NCBI RefSeq assembly: GCF_019212185.1
Contig: NZ_CP078138.1
Span: 1,346,501-1,410,500, forward strand
DNA from: Pseudomonas fluorescens
GTDB lineage: Bacteria > Pseudomonadota > Gammaproteobacteria > Pseudomonadales > Pseudomonadaceae
Direction: 5' to 3'
DNA: 64,000 nucleotides
Shown: positions 8,750 to 19,495 of the stretch, in pieces
Position numbering within the stretch: the stretch's first letter is position 1
How the letters are laid out: each line of letters begins with the position of its first letter
Notes under the pieces: generated by a model
What the model saw: only the letters and a program-made list of their open reading frames with translations
Databases searched by the model: none
What the model was told of the DNA's origin: nothing
Made by a program: the position numbers and the translations under genes

Positions 8750-9163
8750 TTACTGCACGGTGCGCTGGCTTTCCTGACGTAGTTCCTGGACGCCTTGCTG
8801 AGAGTCCTTGACCGATTGTTCGGCTTTCGCCGCCTGGGCTTTGCGTTCGGCGACGCGGGCATCCCACTCCGCCTGTTCGGCGTACATCCGGGCTTGGTCA
8901 TATTGCTTGTCATGCATGGCCAGCTCGGCTTGTTTGAGCTTGTCCTGGGCGGATTTCATTTCCACGGCGGCAAACTCGGTGCCGCCAGCGCTCACGGCAC
9001 TCTTGACCGCCGATTCAGTCACGGCGTATTGCTCGGTCGGCGGGTTGCCGGCGCACCCGGCCAGCACGAAGCTGCAACCGAGGGCCAGGGCAGCCAGTTT
9101 CAGACCGCGCGGGAAGGTGGGGGTGCTGGTGGCGGTGCGGGATTTCATGGTCGTCAACTCCAT
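8750..9163 (-). CDS. DUF4398 lipoprotein
   Basis: 137-residue lipoprotein with lipobox VLAGC (Cys37) after an unusually long, basic leader. The mature part is one long, charged, Ala/Gln/Glu-rich helical region (QDKLKQAELAMHDKQYDQAR), probably a coiled coil. I chose the ATG at 9163 because AGGAG lies 7 bases upstream; the longer frame to 9193 has no such site. It is the first gene of a two-gene unit with the OmpA-like lipoprotein 56 bases downstream, which carries a related helical region. The two probably act together at the cell envelope. Confidence 0.85.
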   Translation of the reverse strand: MELTTMKSRTATSTPTFPRGLKLAALALGCSFVLAGCAGNPPTEQYAVTESAVKSAVSAGGTEFAAVEMKSAQDKLKQAELAMHDKQYDQARMYAEQAEWDARVAERKAQAAKAEQSVKDSQQGVQELRQESQRTVQ

Positions 9164-9424
9164 TGGATAACTCCTGAAAAACGTCAAATCCATCCTGGGG
9201 AAAGAGCCGTTGTGGCGCCTGTTTTGAGACGGCAGTTCCAGCGATGGTTACAGGATGGACCCGAGGCTTTTTTTCAAAGTTCAGAAAAATTGACGGTTGT
9301 TGTAAAAAAAATGGACGCCAGGGTCAGGGCTGCGGGCGTTGTTTCAGATGTGCACAGCCGAATTCCCGAGCCTGTGAAGGCCCGGGAAATGTGCTGTTCA
9401 GGGGGAGGATGCAGCGAGCTTGGA

Positions 9425-9769
9425 TCAGTGTTTCTGCTCGCCGGCGTCCGCTGACAAATCGCGTAAATGCTGGCGTGACAGGGAGAGAAAACGCGGGGTT
9501 GGACCGACATCTTCGTACAGCGGATCGCCTTCTTCGTCGGTGGCGATGACCTGCTGGCCCTTGATGTACGGGAAGCTTGCTTCAAGCTCCTCGAGCGCTG
9601 CACCGATCAGTTCGCCGAGCAGTTCCTCGGGGTGGCGCTTGGGGTACATGTCACTGAGGGCAGCCAGGCGGGCAGCGGCTTCGACGTCCAGGTGAATGGT
9701 GTAGCCGGTCTTGGTCAAGCGGCCTTTGGCAGTTTCTTCCCAATGCTGGGCCAGTTCACGGATTTTCAT
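9425..9769 (-). CDS. Conserved hypothetical protein (small acidic)
   Basis: 114 residues, no signal peptide or membrane span. The N-terminus MKIRELAQHWEETAKGRL and a middle section (IHLDVEAAARLAALSDMYPK, PEELLGELIGAALEELEASF) look like a small helical protein with a ribbon-helix-helix-like arrangement; that is inference. The ATG at 9769 is preceded by GAGG. It is conserved at this place before ppc in pseudomonads. Databases sometimes give pilus-related names to it, for which I see no support here. Confidence 0.75.
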   Translation of the reverse strand: MKIRELAQHWEETAKGRLTKTGYTIHLDVEAAARLAALSDMYPKRHPEELLGELIGAALEELEASFPYIKGQQVIATDEEGDPLYEDVGPTPRFLSLSRQHLRDLSADAGEQKH

Positions 9770-9974
9770 AATGACCTCAATAGGCACCTGCTCGTGACAG
9801 GTTGAGATGAATGTCCGGCCGTGGCCGGTGCAAGCCTTTGTGCGGCTTACTCATGAGACTAGTCGTAACCGCGAAGGTTTACTGTCAGTTCGTCGCCTGC
9901 TTGTAAGAACCGTCTGTGGGCGGCACTCTTGGGGTTCGCTTCAGAGCTGACCGCCATTCGCTGGAGAACTGCTG

Positions 9975-12605
9975 ATGACCGATATTGATGCACGCTTGCG
10001 CGAAGATGTTCACCTCTTGGGTGAGCTGTTGGGCAACACCATTCGCGAGCAGTACGGGGAAGGATTTCTCGACAAGATCGAGCAGATTCGCAAGGGTGCC
10101 AAGGCTGACCGCAGGGGCTCGATGGACGCGGAGCTGAGTGCCAGCCTCAACCAGCTGAGCGAAGACGAATTGCTGCCTGTGGCACGGGCGTTCAATCAAT
10201 TCCTCAACCTGGCGAACATCGCCGAGCAGTACCAGTTGATTCATCGGCGCGACGAGTCGCAACCGGCACCGTTCGAGGCGCGGGTATTGCCCGAACTGCT
10301 GGCCCGGCTGCGTGCCGAAGGCCATGGCGCCGAGGCGCTGGCGCGACAGTTGGGCCGCCTGGAAATCGAACTGGTGCTGACCGCGCATCCCACCGAAGTG
10401 GCGCGTCGCACGCTGATCCAGAAGTACGACGCGATCGCTGCGCAACTCGCCGCGCAAGATCACCGCGACCTCACCAGCGCCGAGCGTGAACAGATCCAGC
10501 AGCGCTTGCAGCGGCTGATCGCCGAGGCCTGGCACACCGAGGAAATCCGCCGGACCCGACCCACCCCGGTGGATGAAGCCAAGTGGGGCTTCGCGGTCAT
10601 CGAGCACTCGCTGTGGCAGGCGATTCCCAATTACCTGCGCAAGGCCGACCAGGCGCTGCAGGCCGCCACCGGCTTGCGTCTGCCGCTGGAAGCCGCGCCG
10701 ATCCGTTTCGCCTCGTGGATGGGTGGCGACCGTGACGGTAACCCCAACGTCACCGCCGCGGTGACCCGTGAAGTGCTGTTGCTGGCGCGCTGGATGGCGG
10801 CGGACCTGTACCTGCGTGACGTCGATCAATTGGCCGCCGACCTGTCGATGCAGCAGGCCAGTGCGGCCTTACGTGCCCAGGCTGGCGACAGCGCCGAACC
10901 TTACCGTGCCGTGCTAAAGCAACTGCGCGACCGCCTGCGCGCGACCCGCCAATGGGCTCAGGCCTCCTTGGCCGCAACGACCCCGGCACCCGCTCAAGTG
11001 CTGCACAACAACCGCGAACTGCTGGATCCGCTGGAGCTGTGCTACCAGTCGCTGCATGAGTGCGGCATGGGCGTGATCGCCGATGGGCCGTTGCTCGATT
11101 GCCTGCGCCGCGCGGTGACCTTCGGCCTGTTCCTGGTGCGCCTGGACGTGCGTCAGGACGCCTCGCGTCACGCTTCGGCCATGACTGAAATCACCGACTA
11201 TCTCGGCCTGGGTCGTTATGAAGACTGGGACGAGGAGGCGCGCATTCGCTTTCTGATGGCGGAGTTGAACAATCGCCGGCCGCTGTTGCCGACGCATTTC
11301 AAGCCTTCGGCCGATACCGCCGAGGTCCTTGCTACCTGTCGTGAAGTGGCTGCAGCACCGGGGGCCTCGCTGGGCTCCTATGTGATTTCGATGGCCGGTG
11401 CCGCCTCTGATGTGTTGGCGGTGCAACTGCTGCTCAAGGAGTCCGGGGTGCTGCGGCCGATGCGCGTGGTGCCGCTGTTCGAAACCCTGGCTGACCTCGA
11501 CAATGCCGGGCCGGTGATCGAGAAGCTGTTGCTGCTGCCGGGCTATCGCGCACGCCTGCAGGGCCCGCAGGAAGTGATGATTGGCTATTCCGACTCGGCC
11601 AAGGACGCCGGCACCACGGCCGCCGCCTGGGCGCAGTATCGAGCGCAAGAGCGGCTGGTGGACATCTGTCGCGAGCAGCAGGTCGAATTGCTGCTATTCC
11701 ATGGTCGCGGCGGCACGGTGGGGCGTGGCGGTGGTCCGGCTCACGCGGCCATTCTCTCGCAGCCACCGGGTTCGGTGGCCGGACGCTTCCGCACCACCGA
11801 GCAGGGCGAGATGATTCGCTTCAAGTTCGGCCTACCGGACATCGCCGAGCAGAACCTTAACCTGTACCTGGCGGCTGTCCTCGAAGCGACGCTCCTGCCG
11901 CCGCCGCCACCAACCCCCGAGTGGCGTCATCTGATGGATGAATTGGCGGCCGATGGTGTCAGCGCCTATCGTGCGGTGGTGCGGGAAAATCCGCAATTCG
12001 TCGAGTACTTCCGCCAATCCACGCCTGAGCAGGAACTGGGGCGTCTGCCGCTGGGCAGCCGGCCGGCCAAGCGTCGCGCTGGTGGTATTGAAAGCCTGCG
12101 AGCTATCCCGTGGATCTTCGGCTGGACCCAGACGCGCCTGATGTTGCCGGCCTGGCTCGGCTGGGAAGCGGCGCTGAGCAATGCCCTGGCACGCGGCGAG
12201 GGTGAGCTGTTGGCACAGATGCGCGAGCAATGGCCGTTCTTCCGCACCCGTATCGACATGCTGGAGATGGTGCTGGCCAAGGCCGACACGGACATCGCCC
12301 GGTCTTACGACGAGCGTCTGGTGGAGGCGGATCTGCTGCCGTTGGGTGCGCATTTACGCGACCTATTGTCGCAGGCCTGCGCGGTGGTGCTGGGCCTGAC
12401 TGGCCAGTCGCAGTTGCTCGCCCATAGCCCGGCTACCCTGGAGTTCATCCGTTTACGCAACACCTACCTGGACCCTCTTCATCTATTGCAGGCGGAGTTG
12501 CTGGCGCGTTCGCGGCAACAGGAGGTGGCGCAAGGCAGCCCGGTAGAACAGGCGCTGCTGGTGTCTGTGGCGGGAATTGCCGCTGGTTTACGTAATACCG
12601 GCTGA
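9975..12605 (+). CDS. ppc: Phosphoenolpyruvate carboxylase
   Basis: 876-residue cytoplasmic enzyme converting PEP and bicarbonate to oxaloacetate, the anaplerotic feed of the TCA cycle. Signatures seen: the catalytic-histidine motif [43 protein letters not shown] with the active-site lysine, and the glycine loop [14 protein letters not shown]. The C-terminus ends RNTG, as is typical. Length matches the bacterial family. It stands alone, with ~290 non-coding bases before adk. Confidence 0.98.
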   Translation: MTDIDARLREDVHLLGELLGNTIREQYGEGFLDKIEQIRKGAKADRRGSMDAELSASLNQLSEDELLPVARAFNQFLNLANIAEQYQLIHRRDESQPAPFEARVLPELLARLRAEGHGAEALARQLGRLEIELVLTAHPTEVARRTLIQKYDAIAAQLAAQDHRDLTSAEREQIQQRLQRLIAEAWHTEEIRRTRPTPVDEAKWGFAVIEHSLWQAIPNYLRKADQALQAATGLRLPLEAAPIRFASWMGGDRDGNPNVTAAVTREVLLLARWMAADLYLRDVDQLAADLSMQQASAALRAQAGDSAEPYRAVLKQLRDRLRATRQWAQASLAATTPAPAQVLHNNRELLDPLELCYQSLHECGMGVIADGPLLDCLRRAVTFGLFLVRLDVRQDASRHASAMTEITDYLGLGRYEDWDEEARIRFLMAELNNRRPLLPTHFKPSADTAEVLATCREVAAAPGASLGSYVISMAGAASDVLAVQLLLKESGVLRPMRVVPLFETLADLDNAGPVIEKLLLLPGYRARLQGPQEVMIGYSDSAKDAGTTAAAWAQYRAQERLVDICREQQVELLLFHGRGGTVGRGGGPAHAAILSQPPGSVAGRFRTTEQGEMIRFKFGLPDIAEQNLNLYLAAVLEATLLPPPPPTPEWRHLMDELAADGVSAYRAVVRENPQFVEYFRQSTPEQELGRLPLGSRPAKRRAGGIESLRAIPWIFGWTQTRLMLPAWLGWEAALSNALARGEGELLAQMREQWPFFRTRIDMLEMVLAKADTDIARSYDERLVEADLLPLGAHLRDLLSQACAVVLGLTGQSQLLAHSPATLEFIRLRNTYLDPLHLLQAELLARSRQQEVAQGSPVEQALLVSVAGIAAGLRNTG

Positions 12606-13541
<936 letters not shown>

Positions 13542-13563
13542 TAAAGCTGATTTGCTTTGTCTT

Positions 13564-13590
13564 CAACGGCCCGCTTGCGGGCCGTTGTTG
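13564..13590 (+). terminator. Rho-independent terminator of adk
   Basis: Long perfect stem AACGGCCCGC / GCGGGCCGTT with a 2-base loop followed by GTTGTTT, 22 bases after the adk stop. Confidence 0.85.
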
Positions 13591-13633
13591 TTTATACTGA
13601 CGGACTTTTTTCTACTGCCTGACGGAAACATCG

Positions 13634-14308
13634 ATGAGCACCTTGCTGGCCCTGGACACCGCGACTGAAGCTTGCTCCGTTGCCTTGCTGCATGACGGTA
13701 AAGTGACGAGCCATTACGAGGTGATCCCGCGCCTGCATGCGCAGAAGCTGTTGCCGATGATCCAGCAGTTGCTGGCGGATGCCGGCACAACCTTGCAGGC
13801 CGTTGATGCGATTGCCTTCGGCCGTGGTCCAGGCGCATTCACCGGTGTGCGAATTGCCATAGGCGTGGTCCAGGGTCTGGCGTTTGCCCTCGATCGCCCG
13901 GTGTTGCCGGTGTCCAACCTGGCAGTACTGGCGCAGCGTGCATTGCGTGAGCATGCTGCGACGCAGGTGGCGGCTGCCATCGATGCGCGGATGGACGAAG
14001 TCTATTGGGGTTGCTACCGCGAGACCGCCGGGGAAATGCGCCTGGTGGGTGCCGAAGCGGTGCTACCGCCAGAAGTCGCGGCCTTGCCGGTCGATGCCAC
14101 GGGCGAGTGGTTTGGCGCGGGCACGGGCTGGGGTTATGGCGAACGCATTGGCGTTGCGCCCAGCGGCCAGGACGCGGGCATGTTGCCCCACGCCGAGGAC
14201 CTGCTGAGCCTTGCCCGGTTCGCTTGGGAACGCGGCGAAGCCGTTGCCGCCGATCAAGCGCAACCAGTCTACCTGCGCGATAAAGTGGCGACGCCGAAGG
14301 CTAGATAA
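13634..14308 (+). CDS. tsaB: tRNA threonylcarbamoyladenosine biosynthesis protein TsaB
   Basis: 224-residue ASKHA-fold protein (YeaZ). It partners TsaD and TsaE to install N6-threonylcarbamoyl on A37 of ANN-decoding tRNAs. Seen: the N-terminal LALDTATEACSVAL strand-loop, RLHAQKLLPMIQQLL, and FGRGPGAFTGVRIAIGVVQG. It lies downstream of adk, as in other pseudomonads. Normal length. Confidence 0.95.
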   Translation: MSTLLALDTATEACSVALLHDGKVTSHYEVIPRLHAQKLLPMIQQLLADAGTTLQAVDAIAFGRGPGAFTGVRIAIGVVQGLAFALDRPVLPVSNLAVLAQRALREHAATQVAAAIDARMDEVYWGCYRETAGEMRLVGAEAVLPPEVAALPVDATGEWFGAGTGWGYGERIGVAPSGQDAGMLPHAEDLLSLARFAWERGEAVAADQAQPVYLRDKVATPKAR

Positions 14309-14322
14309 ATATTGCTTGTACC

Positions 14323-14350
14323 CCTGTAGGAGCAAGCTCTCTCCTACAGG
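14323..14350. repeat. Perfect hairpin, REP-derived or terminator after tsaB
   Basis: CCTGTAGGAG / CTCCTACAGG separated by 8 bases and followed by GTTTT. The arms match the outer ends of the pseudomonad REP elements seen elsewhere in the window. It may serve as the tsaB terminator. Confidence 0.65.
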
Positions 14351-14519
14351 GTTTTGTGGTCGATCAAATGGTGATCGGTGGCCGATAACCCCGCCAATCG
14401 TCTGTTTTCCTTCAGCCTTTTAAACCTTTTGCCTTTTATGTGTTCTAGTTATCACTTGGCTGTTTGCGCACCTCTGCAAGTGCCGCTAAATTGCCATCAT
14501 TGATGACAGGCACGCTCTC

Positions 14520-14816
14520 ATGCGCATAGACGGATTTCCCTCGCAGTCGTACCCCATTTCGCGTAAGCCTCGCAAAGGCCGGGCGACGGTGGACGAGTCG
14601 GTCATCGACGAAGACGGCGAGTTGCAAATCCCCTCCGAAGAGCAAATGGCCGCGCGTGCCGAGCAACGCACCAGCCATCTTCCGGCACGCCAGCAAGACC
14701 TGCTGTATCACCGGGCCATGGACCGCAATGCATCGCTGGCCCTGGCCAGCTACCTGAGTACCGCCGCTTTCGTCGATTGGGATATGGAAGTGCTGGGGCT
14801 CGACCTGTACATCTGA
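14520..14816 (+). CDS. Conserved hypothetical protein, pseudomonad-specific
   Basis: 98 residues, soluble, charged N-terminal half (RKPRKGRATVDESVIDEDGE) and a C-terminal helix pair. No known domain recognised. Its stop overlaps the start of the DUF72 gene (TGATG), so the two are translationally coupled. A role linked to the neighbour is possible but unproven. Confidence 0.7.
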   Translation: MRIDGFPSQSYPISRKPRKGRATVDESVIDEDGELQIPSEEQMAARAEQRTSHLPARQQDLLYHRAMDRNASLALASYLSTAAFVDWDMEVLGLDLYI

Positions 14817-15676
14817 TGTCACTGCCTTATTTCCTCGGTTGCCCGTCCTGGAGCGAAAACGCCTGGCGCGAGTACCTGTACCCGCAAGACGCGCGCGCCA
14901 ACCAATACCTCGAACTGTATTCGCAGGTGTTCAACGCGGTGGAGGGCAACACCACCTTCTATGCCCGTCCCGCCCCGGCAACCGTGGAGCGCTGGGCGCA
15001 GATCATGCCCGAGCATTTTCGCTTCACTGCCAAGTTTCCCGGCGATATCAGCCACGGCGGTGACCTGCGCGAGCAACTGACCGCAGCCGAGACCTTCGTG
15101 CAGTTGCTTAGCCCTTTAGGCGACAGAGTTGCGCCGTACTGGTTGCAGCTGTCCAAAGCCTTCACCCCGCAACGCCTGGCCGAACTCGCCGGCTTTATCG
15201 ATGGCCTGCAGTGCCCGCTGGCGGTCGAGGTGCGGCATCGAGACTTCTTTGCCAAGGGCGATGCCGAACGCATGCTCAACCGGCTGTTGCGCGACCGTGG
15301 CGTGGAGCGCATCTGCCTGGACCCGCGGGCGCTGTTCAGTTGCACTTCGACCGAGGCTGCGATTTTGCATGCGCAGGATAAAAAGCCCAATGTGCCGACC
15401 CGGCCGGCGGCCTTTACTCAGTTCCCTCAGGTGCGCTTCATTGGTCATCCGGAGCTCGAAGCTAACGAGCCGTTTCTTACGCCCTGGGTGGAGAAAATCG
15501 CCCTGTGGATCGAGGAGGGTCGCACCCCCTACGTCTTCCTGCATACCGCGGATAACCGTTTGGCGGCAGCCTTGGCGCAACGCTTTCATCAGCGGCTGAT
15601 GCTGCGTTTACCTGGCTTGCCGGCGCTGCCTGAGTTATACAGAGAGCCCGCCGCCGTGCAGCTTGGATTGCTCTGA
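14816..15676 (+). CDS. DUF72 (YecE-like) family protein
   Basis: 286-residue TIM-barrel-like DUF72 protein. Typical features: FLGCPSWSENAWREYLYP at the start, VEGNTTFYARP, and the block FRFTAKFPGDISH, with VEVRHRDFF later. The family is widespread and has no firmly assigned reaction; some members are associated with Fe-S or nuclease functions. The start at 14816 lies within the previous gene's stop codon. The frame's upstream extension overlaps the neighbour and lacks a ribosome site. Confidence 0.88.
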   Translation: MSLPYFLGCPSWSENAWREYLYPQDARANQYLELYSQVFNAVEGNTTFYARPAPATVERWAQIMPEHFRFTAKFPGDISHGGDLREQLTAAETFVQLLSPLGDRVAPYWLQLSKAFTPQRLAELAGFIDGLQCPLAVEVRHRDFFAKGDAERMLNRLLRDRGVERICLDPRALFSCTSTEAAILHAQDKKPNVPTRPAAFTQFPQVRFIGHPELEANEPFLTPWVEKIALWIEEGRTPYVFLHTADNRLAAALAQRFHQRLMLRLPGLPALPELYREPAAVQLGLL

Positions 15677-15710
15677 CGACGGCTCACACCCATCGCCAAG
15701 GAGCCCATCT

Positions 15711-16532
15711 ATGGATGCGCAAACTCGCAAAGCCCATGCGTTCAAAGCCCTGCACGAAGGTGCCGGGGTGTTTGTGATTCCCAATCCATGGGATGCCGGC
15801 TCGGCGAAAATGCTCGCCAGCCTGGGGTACCAGGCGTTGGCAACCACCAGCGCCGGCTGCGCCTTTTCCATGGCCCGCGCCGATGGTGCGCTGAAACTCG
15901 ACGATACCCTGGCCAACGTCCGCGCAATTGTTGCCGCCAGCGACCTGCCTGTGGCCGTGGACCTGGAAAACGGTTTCGCCGACGACCCGAAACAATCCGC
16001 CGCCAGCCTGCTGGCTGCCGCTGGGGCCGGTGCCGTGGGTGGCTCGATTGAAGATGCCACCGGCCGCGAAGAAGGGCCGATCTATTGCTTCGAACACGCC
16101 GTGGCGCGGATCGAAGCGGCGGTCGCGGCGGCGCGCAGCCTGCCATTCCCGTTCATCCTGACCGCCCGCGCCGAAAATTACCTGCATGGCAAACCCGACC
16201 TGGCCGACACCATTCGCCGCCTGCAGGCATTTGCCGAGGCCGGCGCCGATGTGTTGTATGCCCCGGGCCTGCGCAATGCCGAGGAAGTGCTGGCGGTGGT
16301 GCGTGCCGTGGCGCCGAAACCGGTCAACGTGTTGATGTCGGGCGGGCTCAAGCTGACGGTGGCGCAACTCGCAGAGATGGGCGTCAAGCGCATCAGTGTC
16401 GGTTCGGCGATGGCCCTGGCGGCTTATGGCGAGTTCTTCCGCGCCGCCCAGGAAATCCGCGATCACGGCACTTTTGGCTTCACTGAGCGCTCGATGCCGT
16501 TTGCCCAGGCCAATCAACTGTTCAAGGGCTGA
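15711..16532 (+). CDS. Isocitrate lyase/PEP-mutase superfamily protein
   Basis: 273-residue (beta/alpha)8 enzyme of the ICL/PEPM superfamily. Seen: GVFVIPNPWDAGSAKML, an active-site-like AVDLENGFADDPK (in place of the usual D-x-GYG), GSIEDATGRE, LTARAENYLHG and GLKLTVAQLAEMGVKRIS. The superfamily makes or breaks C-C or C-P bonds next to an alpha-oxyacid using Mg2+. The KKCG-type isocitrate lyase loop is absent, so this is more like the 2-methylisocitrate-lyase/oxaloacetase-like branch of unknown substrate. ATG with AAGGAG 6 bases upstream. Confidence 0.85.
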   Translation: MDAQTRKAHAFKALHEGAGVFVIPNPWDAGSAKMLASLGYQALATTSAGCAFSMARADGALKLDDTLANVRAIVAASDLPVAVDLENGFADDPKQSAASLLAAAGAGAVGGSIEDATGREEGPIYCFEHAVARIEAAVAAARSLPFPFILTARAENYLHGKPDLADTIRRLQAFAEAGADVLYAPGLRNAEEVLAVVRAVAPKPVNVLMSGGLKLTVAQLAEMGVKRISVGSAMALAAYGEFFRAAQEIRDHGTFGFTERSMPFAQANQLFKG

Positions 16533-16557
16533 TGGACGCGATCCAAGGGGATGTTGG

Positions 16558-17247
16558 GTGAAAGTGCTGGCGCTGCTGGTTGTCTTGCTGGGAGGGCTGC
16601 TACTCAGCGTCTGGCGTGGCTGGTTGATTGTTCCGTCAGCCTGGAACCCTTGGGCGCCGCTGGATGTGCACACGACGCCGAACCTGCTGACTCGCTACAA
16701 GCTCGCCCAGTTGCGCGACAACCCGATGCTTTGCGATCAGGCACTGGCTACCTCGGGGCTGAAAGTCAGTCGCCAGGCCGACAGCCCGGTGAACGTCGCG
16801 TGTCCATTGTCCAACGTGGTACGGGTACAGGGTGCCGAAGTTGGCCTGAGCAGCAGCTTCCTCGCCAGTTGCCCCTTGGCCGTGGCCTTCGCCCTGTTCG
16901 AGCGGCATGCCCTGCAGCCGGCGGCGCAGCAGGTCTATGGCCAGGCGGTGACGCGGGTCGATCATCTGGGTAGCTTTGCGTGTCGCAATATCTATGGCCG
17001 GGAAAAAGCCGCGCGCAGTCAGCATGCGAGTGCCAGCGCCCTGGATATCGCCGGTTTTCGTCTGGCTGATGGCCGCAGCATCAATGTGCTGCGCGATTGG
17101 CCCAAAGATAACGACGACGCACGATTCCTGCGCCAGGTCCGCGACGATGCCTGCGCGATGTTCAATGTGGTGTTGAGCCCGGACTACAACGCGGCGCACC
17201 GCAACCATTTTCATCTGGACGTGGGCCGCTGGTGGGTCTGTCGCTGA
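16558..17247 (+). CDS. Extensin-like family protein (membrane-anchored)
   Basis: 229 residues. One N-terminal transmembrane segment (VKVLALLVVLLGGLLLSVW) precedes an extensin-like C-terminal domain (PF06904 type). The motifs SQHASASALDIAGF and HRNHFHLDVG hold the metal-ligand-like His/Asp residues also seen in D-Ala-D-Ala carboxypeptidases of the Hedgehog/DD-peptidase fold. A cell-wall hydrolase role is inference. GTG start chosen because AAGGGG lies 7 bases before it; the ORF otherwise runs back into the previous gene. Confidence 0.82.
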   Translation: MKVLALLVVLLGGLLLSVWRGWLIVPSAWNPWAPLDVHTTPNLLTRYKLAQLRDNPMLCDQALATSGLKVSRQADSPVNVACPLSNVVRVQGAEVGLSSSFLASCPLAVAFALFERHALQPAAQQVYGQAVTRVDHLGSFACRNIYGREKAARSQHASASALDIAGFRLADGRSINVLRDWPKDNDDARFLRQVRDDACAMFNVVLSPDYNAAHRNHFHLDVGRWWVCR

Positions 17248-17250
17248 GTC

Positions 17251-17874
17251 TTAGGCGGCGATGCGCAGGTTCTGCAGGACGATCGGACGCGCCCAGTGCA
17301 GGTCGTAGTCCAGGTCTTGCTGTTGATCCACCAGCTCTTGCGGCGGATACGGCGGGGCAGGTGGGTCCAGCAGGTCCAGCTCGAATTCGGCAATCGGCAG
17401 GAACAACGGGCGCGGTTGCGGCGCGGGGCCTGGGGTGGGCAGCGGTTGACCGGCAGTGAGGACCAGCGGGCGCAGCCATTCGCTGTCGAAATCCTGTTGC
17501 GCCTGCTGGGCCACCAGCTCTTCAGCGGCGAAGGCGGGCGCGGGCTTGTCGGCCAGGTCCATCTCGAATTCGGCGATCGGCAGGAACAACGGCTCGGGTG
17601 GACGGATTTCGGTGTCGACGATCGCGCAGGCGCGCTGAGTGACGATCTCCGCCAGCAACTCGGAACCGCCTGCTGGCTCGTCCGGACCATCGACCACTAC
17701 GGGCTGCAAGGTGCCTGGCGGCGGGGCCCCGTCACCCAACTGATCGGCCAGCGCCCGGGCAAAGAAATCTTGCCACAGGTGGCTGCTGACGCCGCTCAGT
17801 GTCTGGGTGTTGTGACGGCTGTATTCGCGATAAGGCGTAATAAAGCCTGCGGGGACGCGTTGAAGGTCTGACAT
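17251..17874 (-). CDS. Hypothetical protein with an internal duplication
   Basis: 207 residues, soluble, acidic and proline-rich. Two copies of a ~47-residue unit are visible: the first with PEPLFLPIAEFEMDLADKPA then FDSEWLRPLVL, the second with RPLFLPIAEFELDLLDPPAP then YDLHWARPIVL. Each contains a strongly conserved LPIAEFE(M/L)DL core. The ATG at 17874 is used. The gene ends 3 bases from the convergent extensin-like gene. No family recognised; the duplicated short motif suggests a peptide-binding or docking module, which is speculative. Confidence 0.75.
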   Translation of the reverse strand: MSDLQRVPAGFITPYREYSRHNTQTLSGVSSHLWQDFFARALADQLGDGAPPPGTLQPVVVDGPDEPAGGSELLAEIVTQRACAIVDTEIRPPEPLFLPIAEFEMDLADKPAPAFAAEELVAQQAQQDFDSEWLRPLVLTAGQPLPTPGPAPQPRPLFLPIAEFELDLLDPPAPPYPPQELVDQQQDLDYDLHWARPIVLQNLRIAA

Positions 17875-17968
17875 GGTTCTCGGTCGACGCTCAGCTCTGG
17901 CAAAATGCTCGATAGTTTGGTTATCGGCCGCTTTTGCCGATCCTTGATTTTTTCGAGTGTGATTTCTG

Positions 17969-18751
17969 ATGAGTGAACAACCCGCGGCCAGCCGCATCAT
18001 TGTCCAGGCCCTGGCCGATGCCTACCGCACCCAAGCCGAGCAGTGGGCCGAGCGCCTGGGCCTGCCGCTGCACCTGGAAGATGCCGAGTTCGCCTTGCAA
18101 GTGGGCGAGCAAGGCTTGCAGTTGCAGCAACTGGGGCCGGATGCGCCGGGGCCGGTGCGGGTCGACTTCGTCGAGGGCGGCGCAGCTCATCGCCGACTGT
18201 ACGGCGGCGGCAGCGGGCAAATGATTGCCAAGGCGGTGGGTATCGCCCAAGGTGTGCGGCCTCGGGTGCTGGATGCCACGGCAGGCTTGGGCAAGGACGG
18301 CTTCGTGCTGGCCAGCCTGGGCTGCGAAATGAGCCTGATCGAACGCCAACCACTGATCGGCGCCTTGCTCGAAGACGGCCTGGCCCGTGCGGCGGAAGAT
18401 TTCGAGGTGGCGCCGATCGTTGCGCGCATGCGGTTGCTCAAGGGTAATTCGATCGAGTTGATGCGCAACTGGGAGGGCGAACCGCCGCAGGTGATCTACC
18501 TCGACCCGATGTTCCCGCACCGCGAGAAAACTGCACTGGTGAAGAAGGAAATGCGCCTGTTCCGGCCCCTGGTCGGTGACGATCCGGACGCCCCGGCGCT
18601 GCTCGCCGCCGCCCTGGCGCTGGCCACTCACCGCGTGGTGGTCAAACGCCCGCGCAAGGCACCCTGCATCGAAGGGCCGAAGCCGAGTCACGCGCTGGAT
18701 GGCAAGTCCAGCCGCTACGATATTTATCCCAAGAAAGCTCTTAAGCCCTGA
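17969..18751 (+). CDS. rsmJ: 16S rRNA (guanine1516-N2)-methyltransferase
   Basis: 260-residue class I SAM methyltransferase (YhiQ/RsmJ). Signatures: the SAM-binding loop [19 protein letters not shown] and the catalytic-type [10 protein letters not shown]; the C-terminus carries VKRPRKAP. It methylates G1516 of 16S rRNA. Start at 17969 (ATG); divergent from the duplicated-motif protein with 94 bases between. Confidence 0.93.
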   Translation: MSEQPAASRIIVQALADAYRTQAEQWAERLGLPLHLEDAEFALQVGEQGLQLQQLGPDAPGPVRVDFVEGGAAHRRLYGGGSGQMIAKAVGIAQGVRPRVLDATAGLGKDGFVLASLGCEMSLIERQPLIGALLEDGLARAAEDFEVAPIVARMRLLKGNSIELMRNWEGEPPQVIYLDPMFPHREKTALVKKEMRLFRPLVGDDPDAPALLAAALALATHRVVVKRPRKAPCIEGPKPSHALDGKSSRYDIYPKKALKP

Positions 18752-18759
18752 GCTTGCCG

Positions 18760-19401
18760 CTAGTGCCTGCGGGCAAACGCCCGCATGAACAACTCCACCA
18801 CTTCCCGCACATGCGCCTCGGCCGCTTCGCCGGTCAGCGGCTCGCCGCAGCCGTAGAGCAGGCGGAAATTGCCGGCGCCCTTGAGCAGGCAGAAAAAGTG
18901 CTCTGCGGCGTTGCGTGGTTTGTCGATGCTCAAGGCGCCCAACTGGTCGATCTTGCCCAGCAAGCGCTCCATGCCCTGCAACATCCGCTCGGGACCGGCT
19001 TCGAAAAAGATCTGCGAGAGCTTGGGGTCCTGGCTGCCGAGGGCCATGATCAGGCGATGCAGATTGACGGACTCATCGCTGTTGATCAGTTGATGAAAGC
19101 CTCTGGCAATGTTCAGTAATACATTTTCCACCGACATGCCGTCGGGCAATTCGAAGAACAAGGTAGGCAATTGCTCTTCGCATTTGGCGATGACGGCGGC
19201 GGAAAACAGTGTCTCCTTGTCGTTGAAATGACTGTAGACCGTCAGTTTCGATACGCCGGCCTCAGCCGCCACCGCGTCCATGCTGGTGCTCGCGTAACCA
19301 TTACTCAGAAACAGGCGCTTTGCCGCTTCAAGGATTGCCTCGCGCTTTGCGAGATCTTTGGGGCGGCCGGGGCCGTTTTGTGAAGAAAGATTGTCGGACA
19401 T
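18760..19401 (-). CDS. mexL: TetR-family repressor of the adjacent RND pump (MexL-like)
   Basis: 213-residue TetR regulator. The N-terminal DNA-binding domain is KREAILEAAKRLFLSNGYAS plus VSKLTVYSHFNDKETLF, with an AcrR/TetR_C-type ligand domain behind it. It is divergent from an RND adaptor gene with a palindromic operator between them. The arrangement mexL-mexJ-mexK and the position after rsmJ correspond to P. aeruginosa, where MexL represses mexJK. Identification rests on synteny and family. Confidence 0.88.
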   Translation of the reverse strand: MSDNLSSQNGPGRPKDLAKREAILEAAKRLFLSNGYASTSMDAVAAEAGVSKLTVYSHFNDKETLFSAAVIAKCEEQLPTLFFELPDGMSVENVLLNIARGFHQLINSDESVNLHRLIMALGSQDPKLSQIFFEAGPERMLQGMERLLGKIDQLGALSIDKPRNAAEHFFCLLKGAGNFRLLYGCGEPLTGEAAEAHVREVVELFMRAFARRH

Positions 19402-19444
19402 TTTTCGCTTTTAATACTGGACTGGTGAGTTTGCTATTAATAAC

Positions 19445-19458
19445 ATACTGGCCAGTAT
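19445..19458. promoter_or_regulatory. Palindromic operator in the mexL-mexJ intergenic region
   Basis: Perfect 14-bp palindrome ATACTGGCCAGTAT, overlapping an AT-rich stretch 38 bases before mexJ. A related imperfect site (AATACTGGACTGGT, 19413-19426) lies 20-30 bases away towards mexL. Likely binding sites for the TetR repressor, controlling both genes. Confidence 0.75.
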
Positions 19459-19495
19459 AAATATTCCAAGCACTATTAGCGAAAGGTCGTTCACC

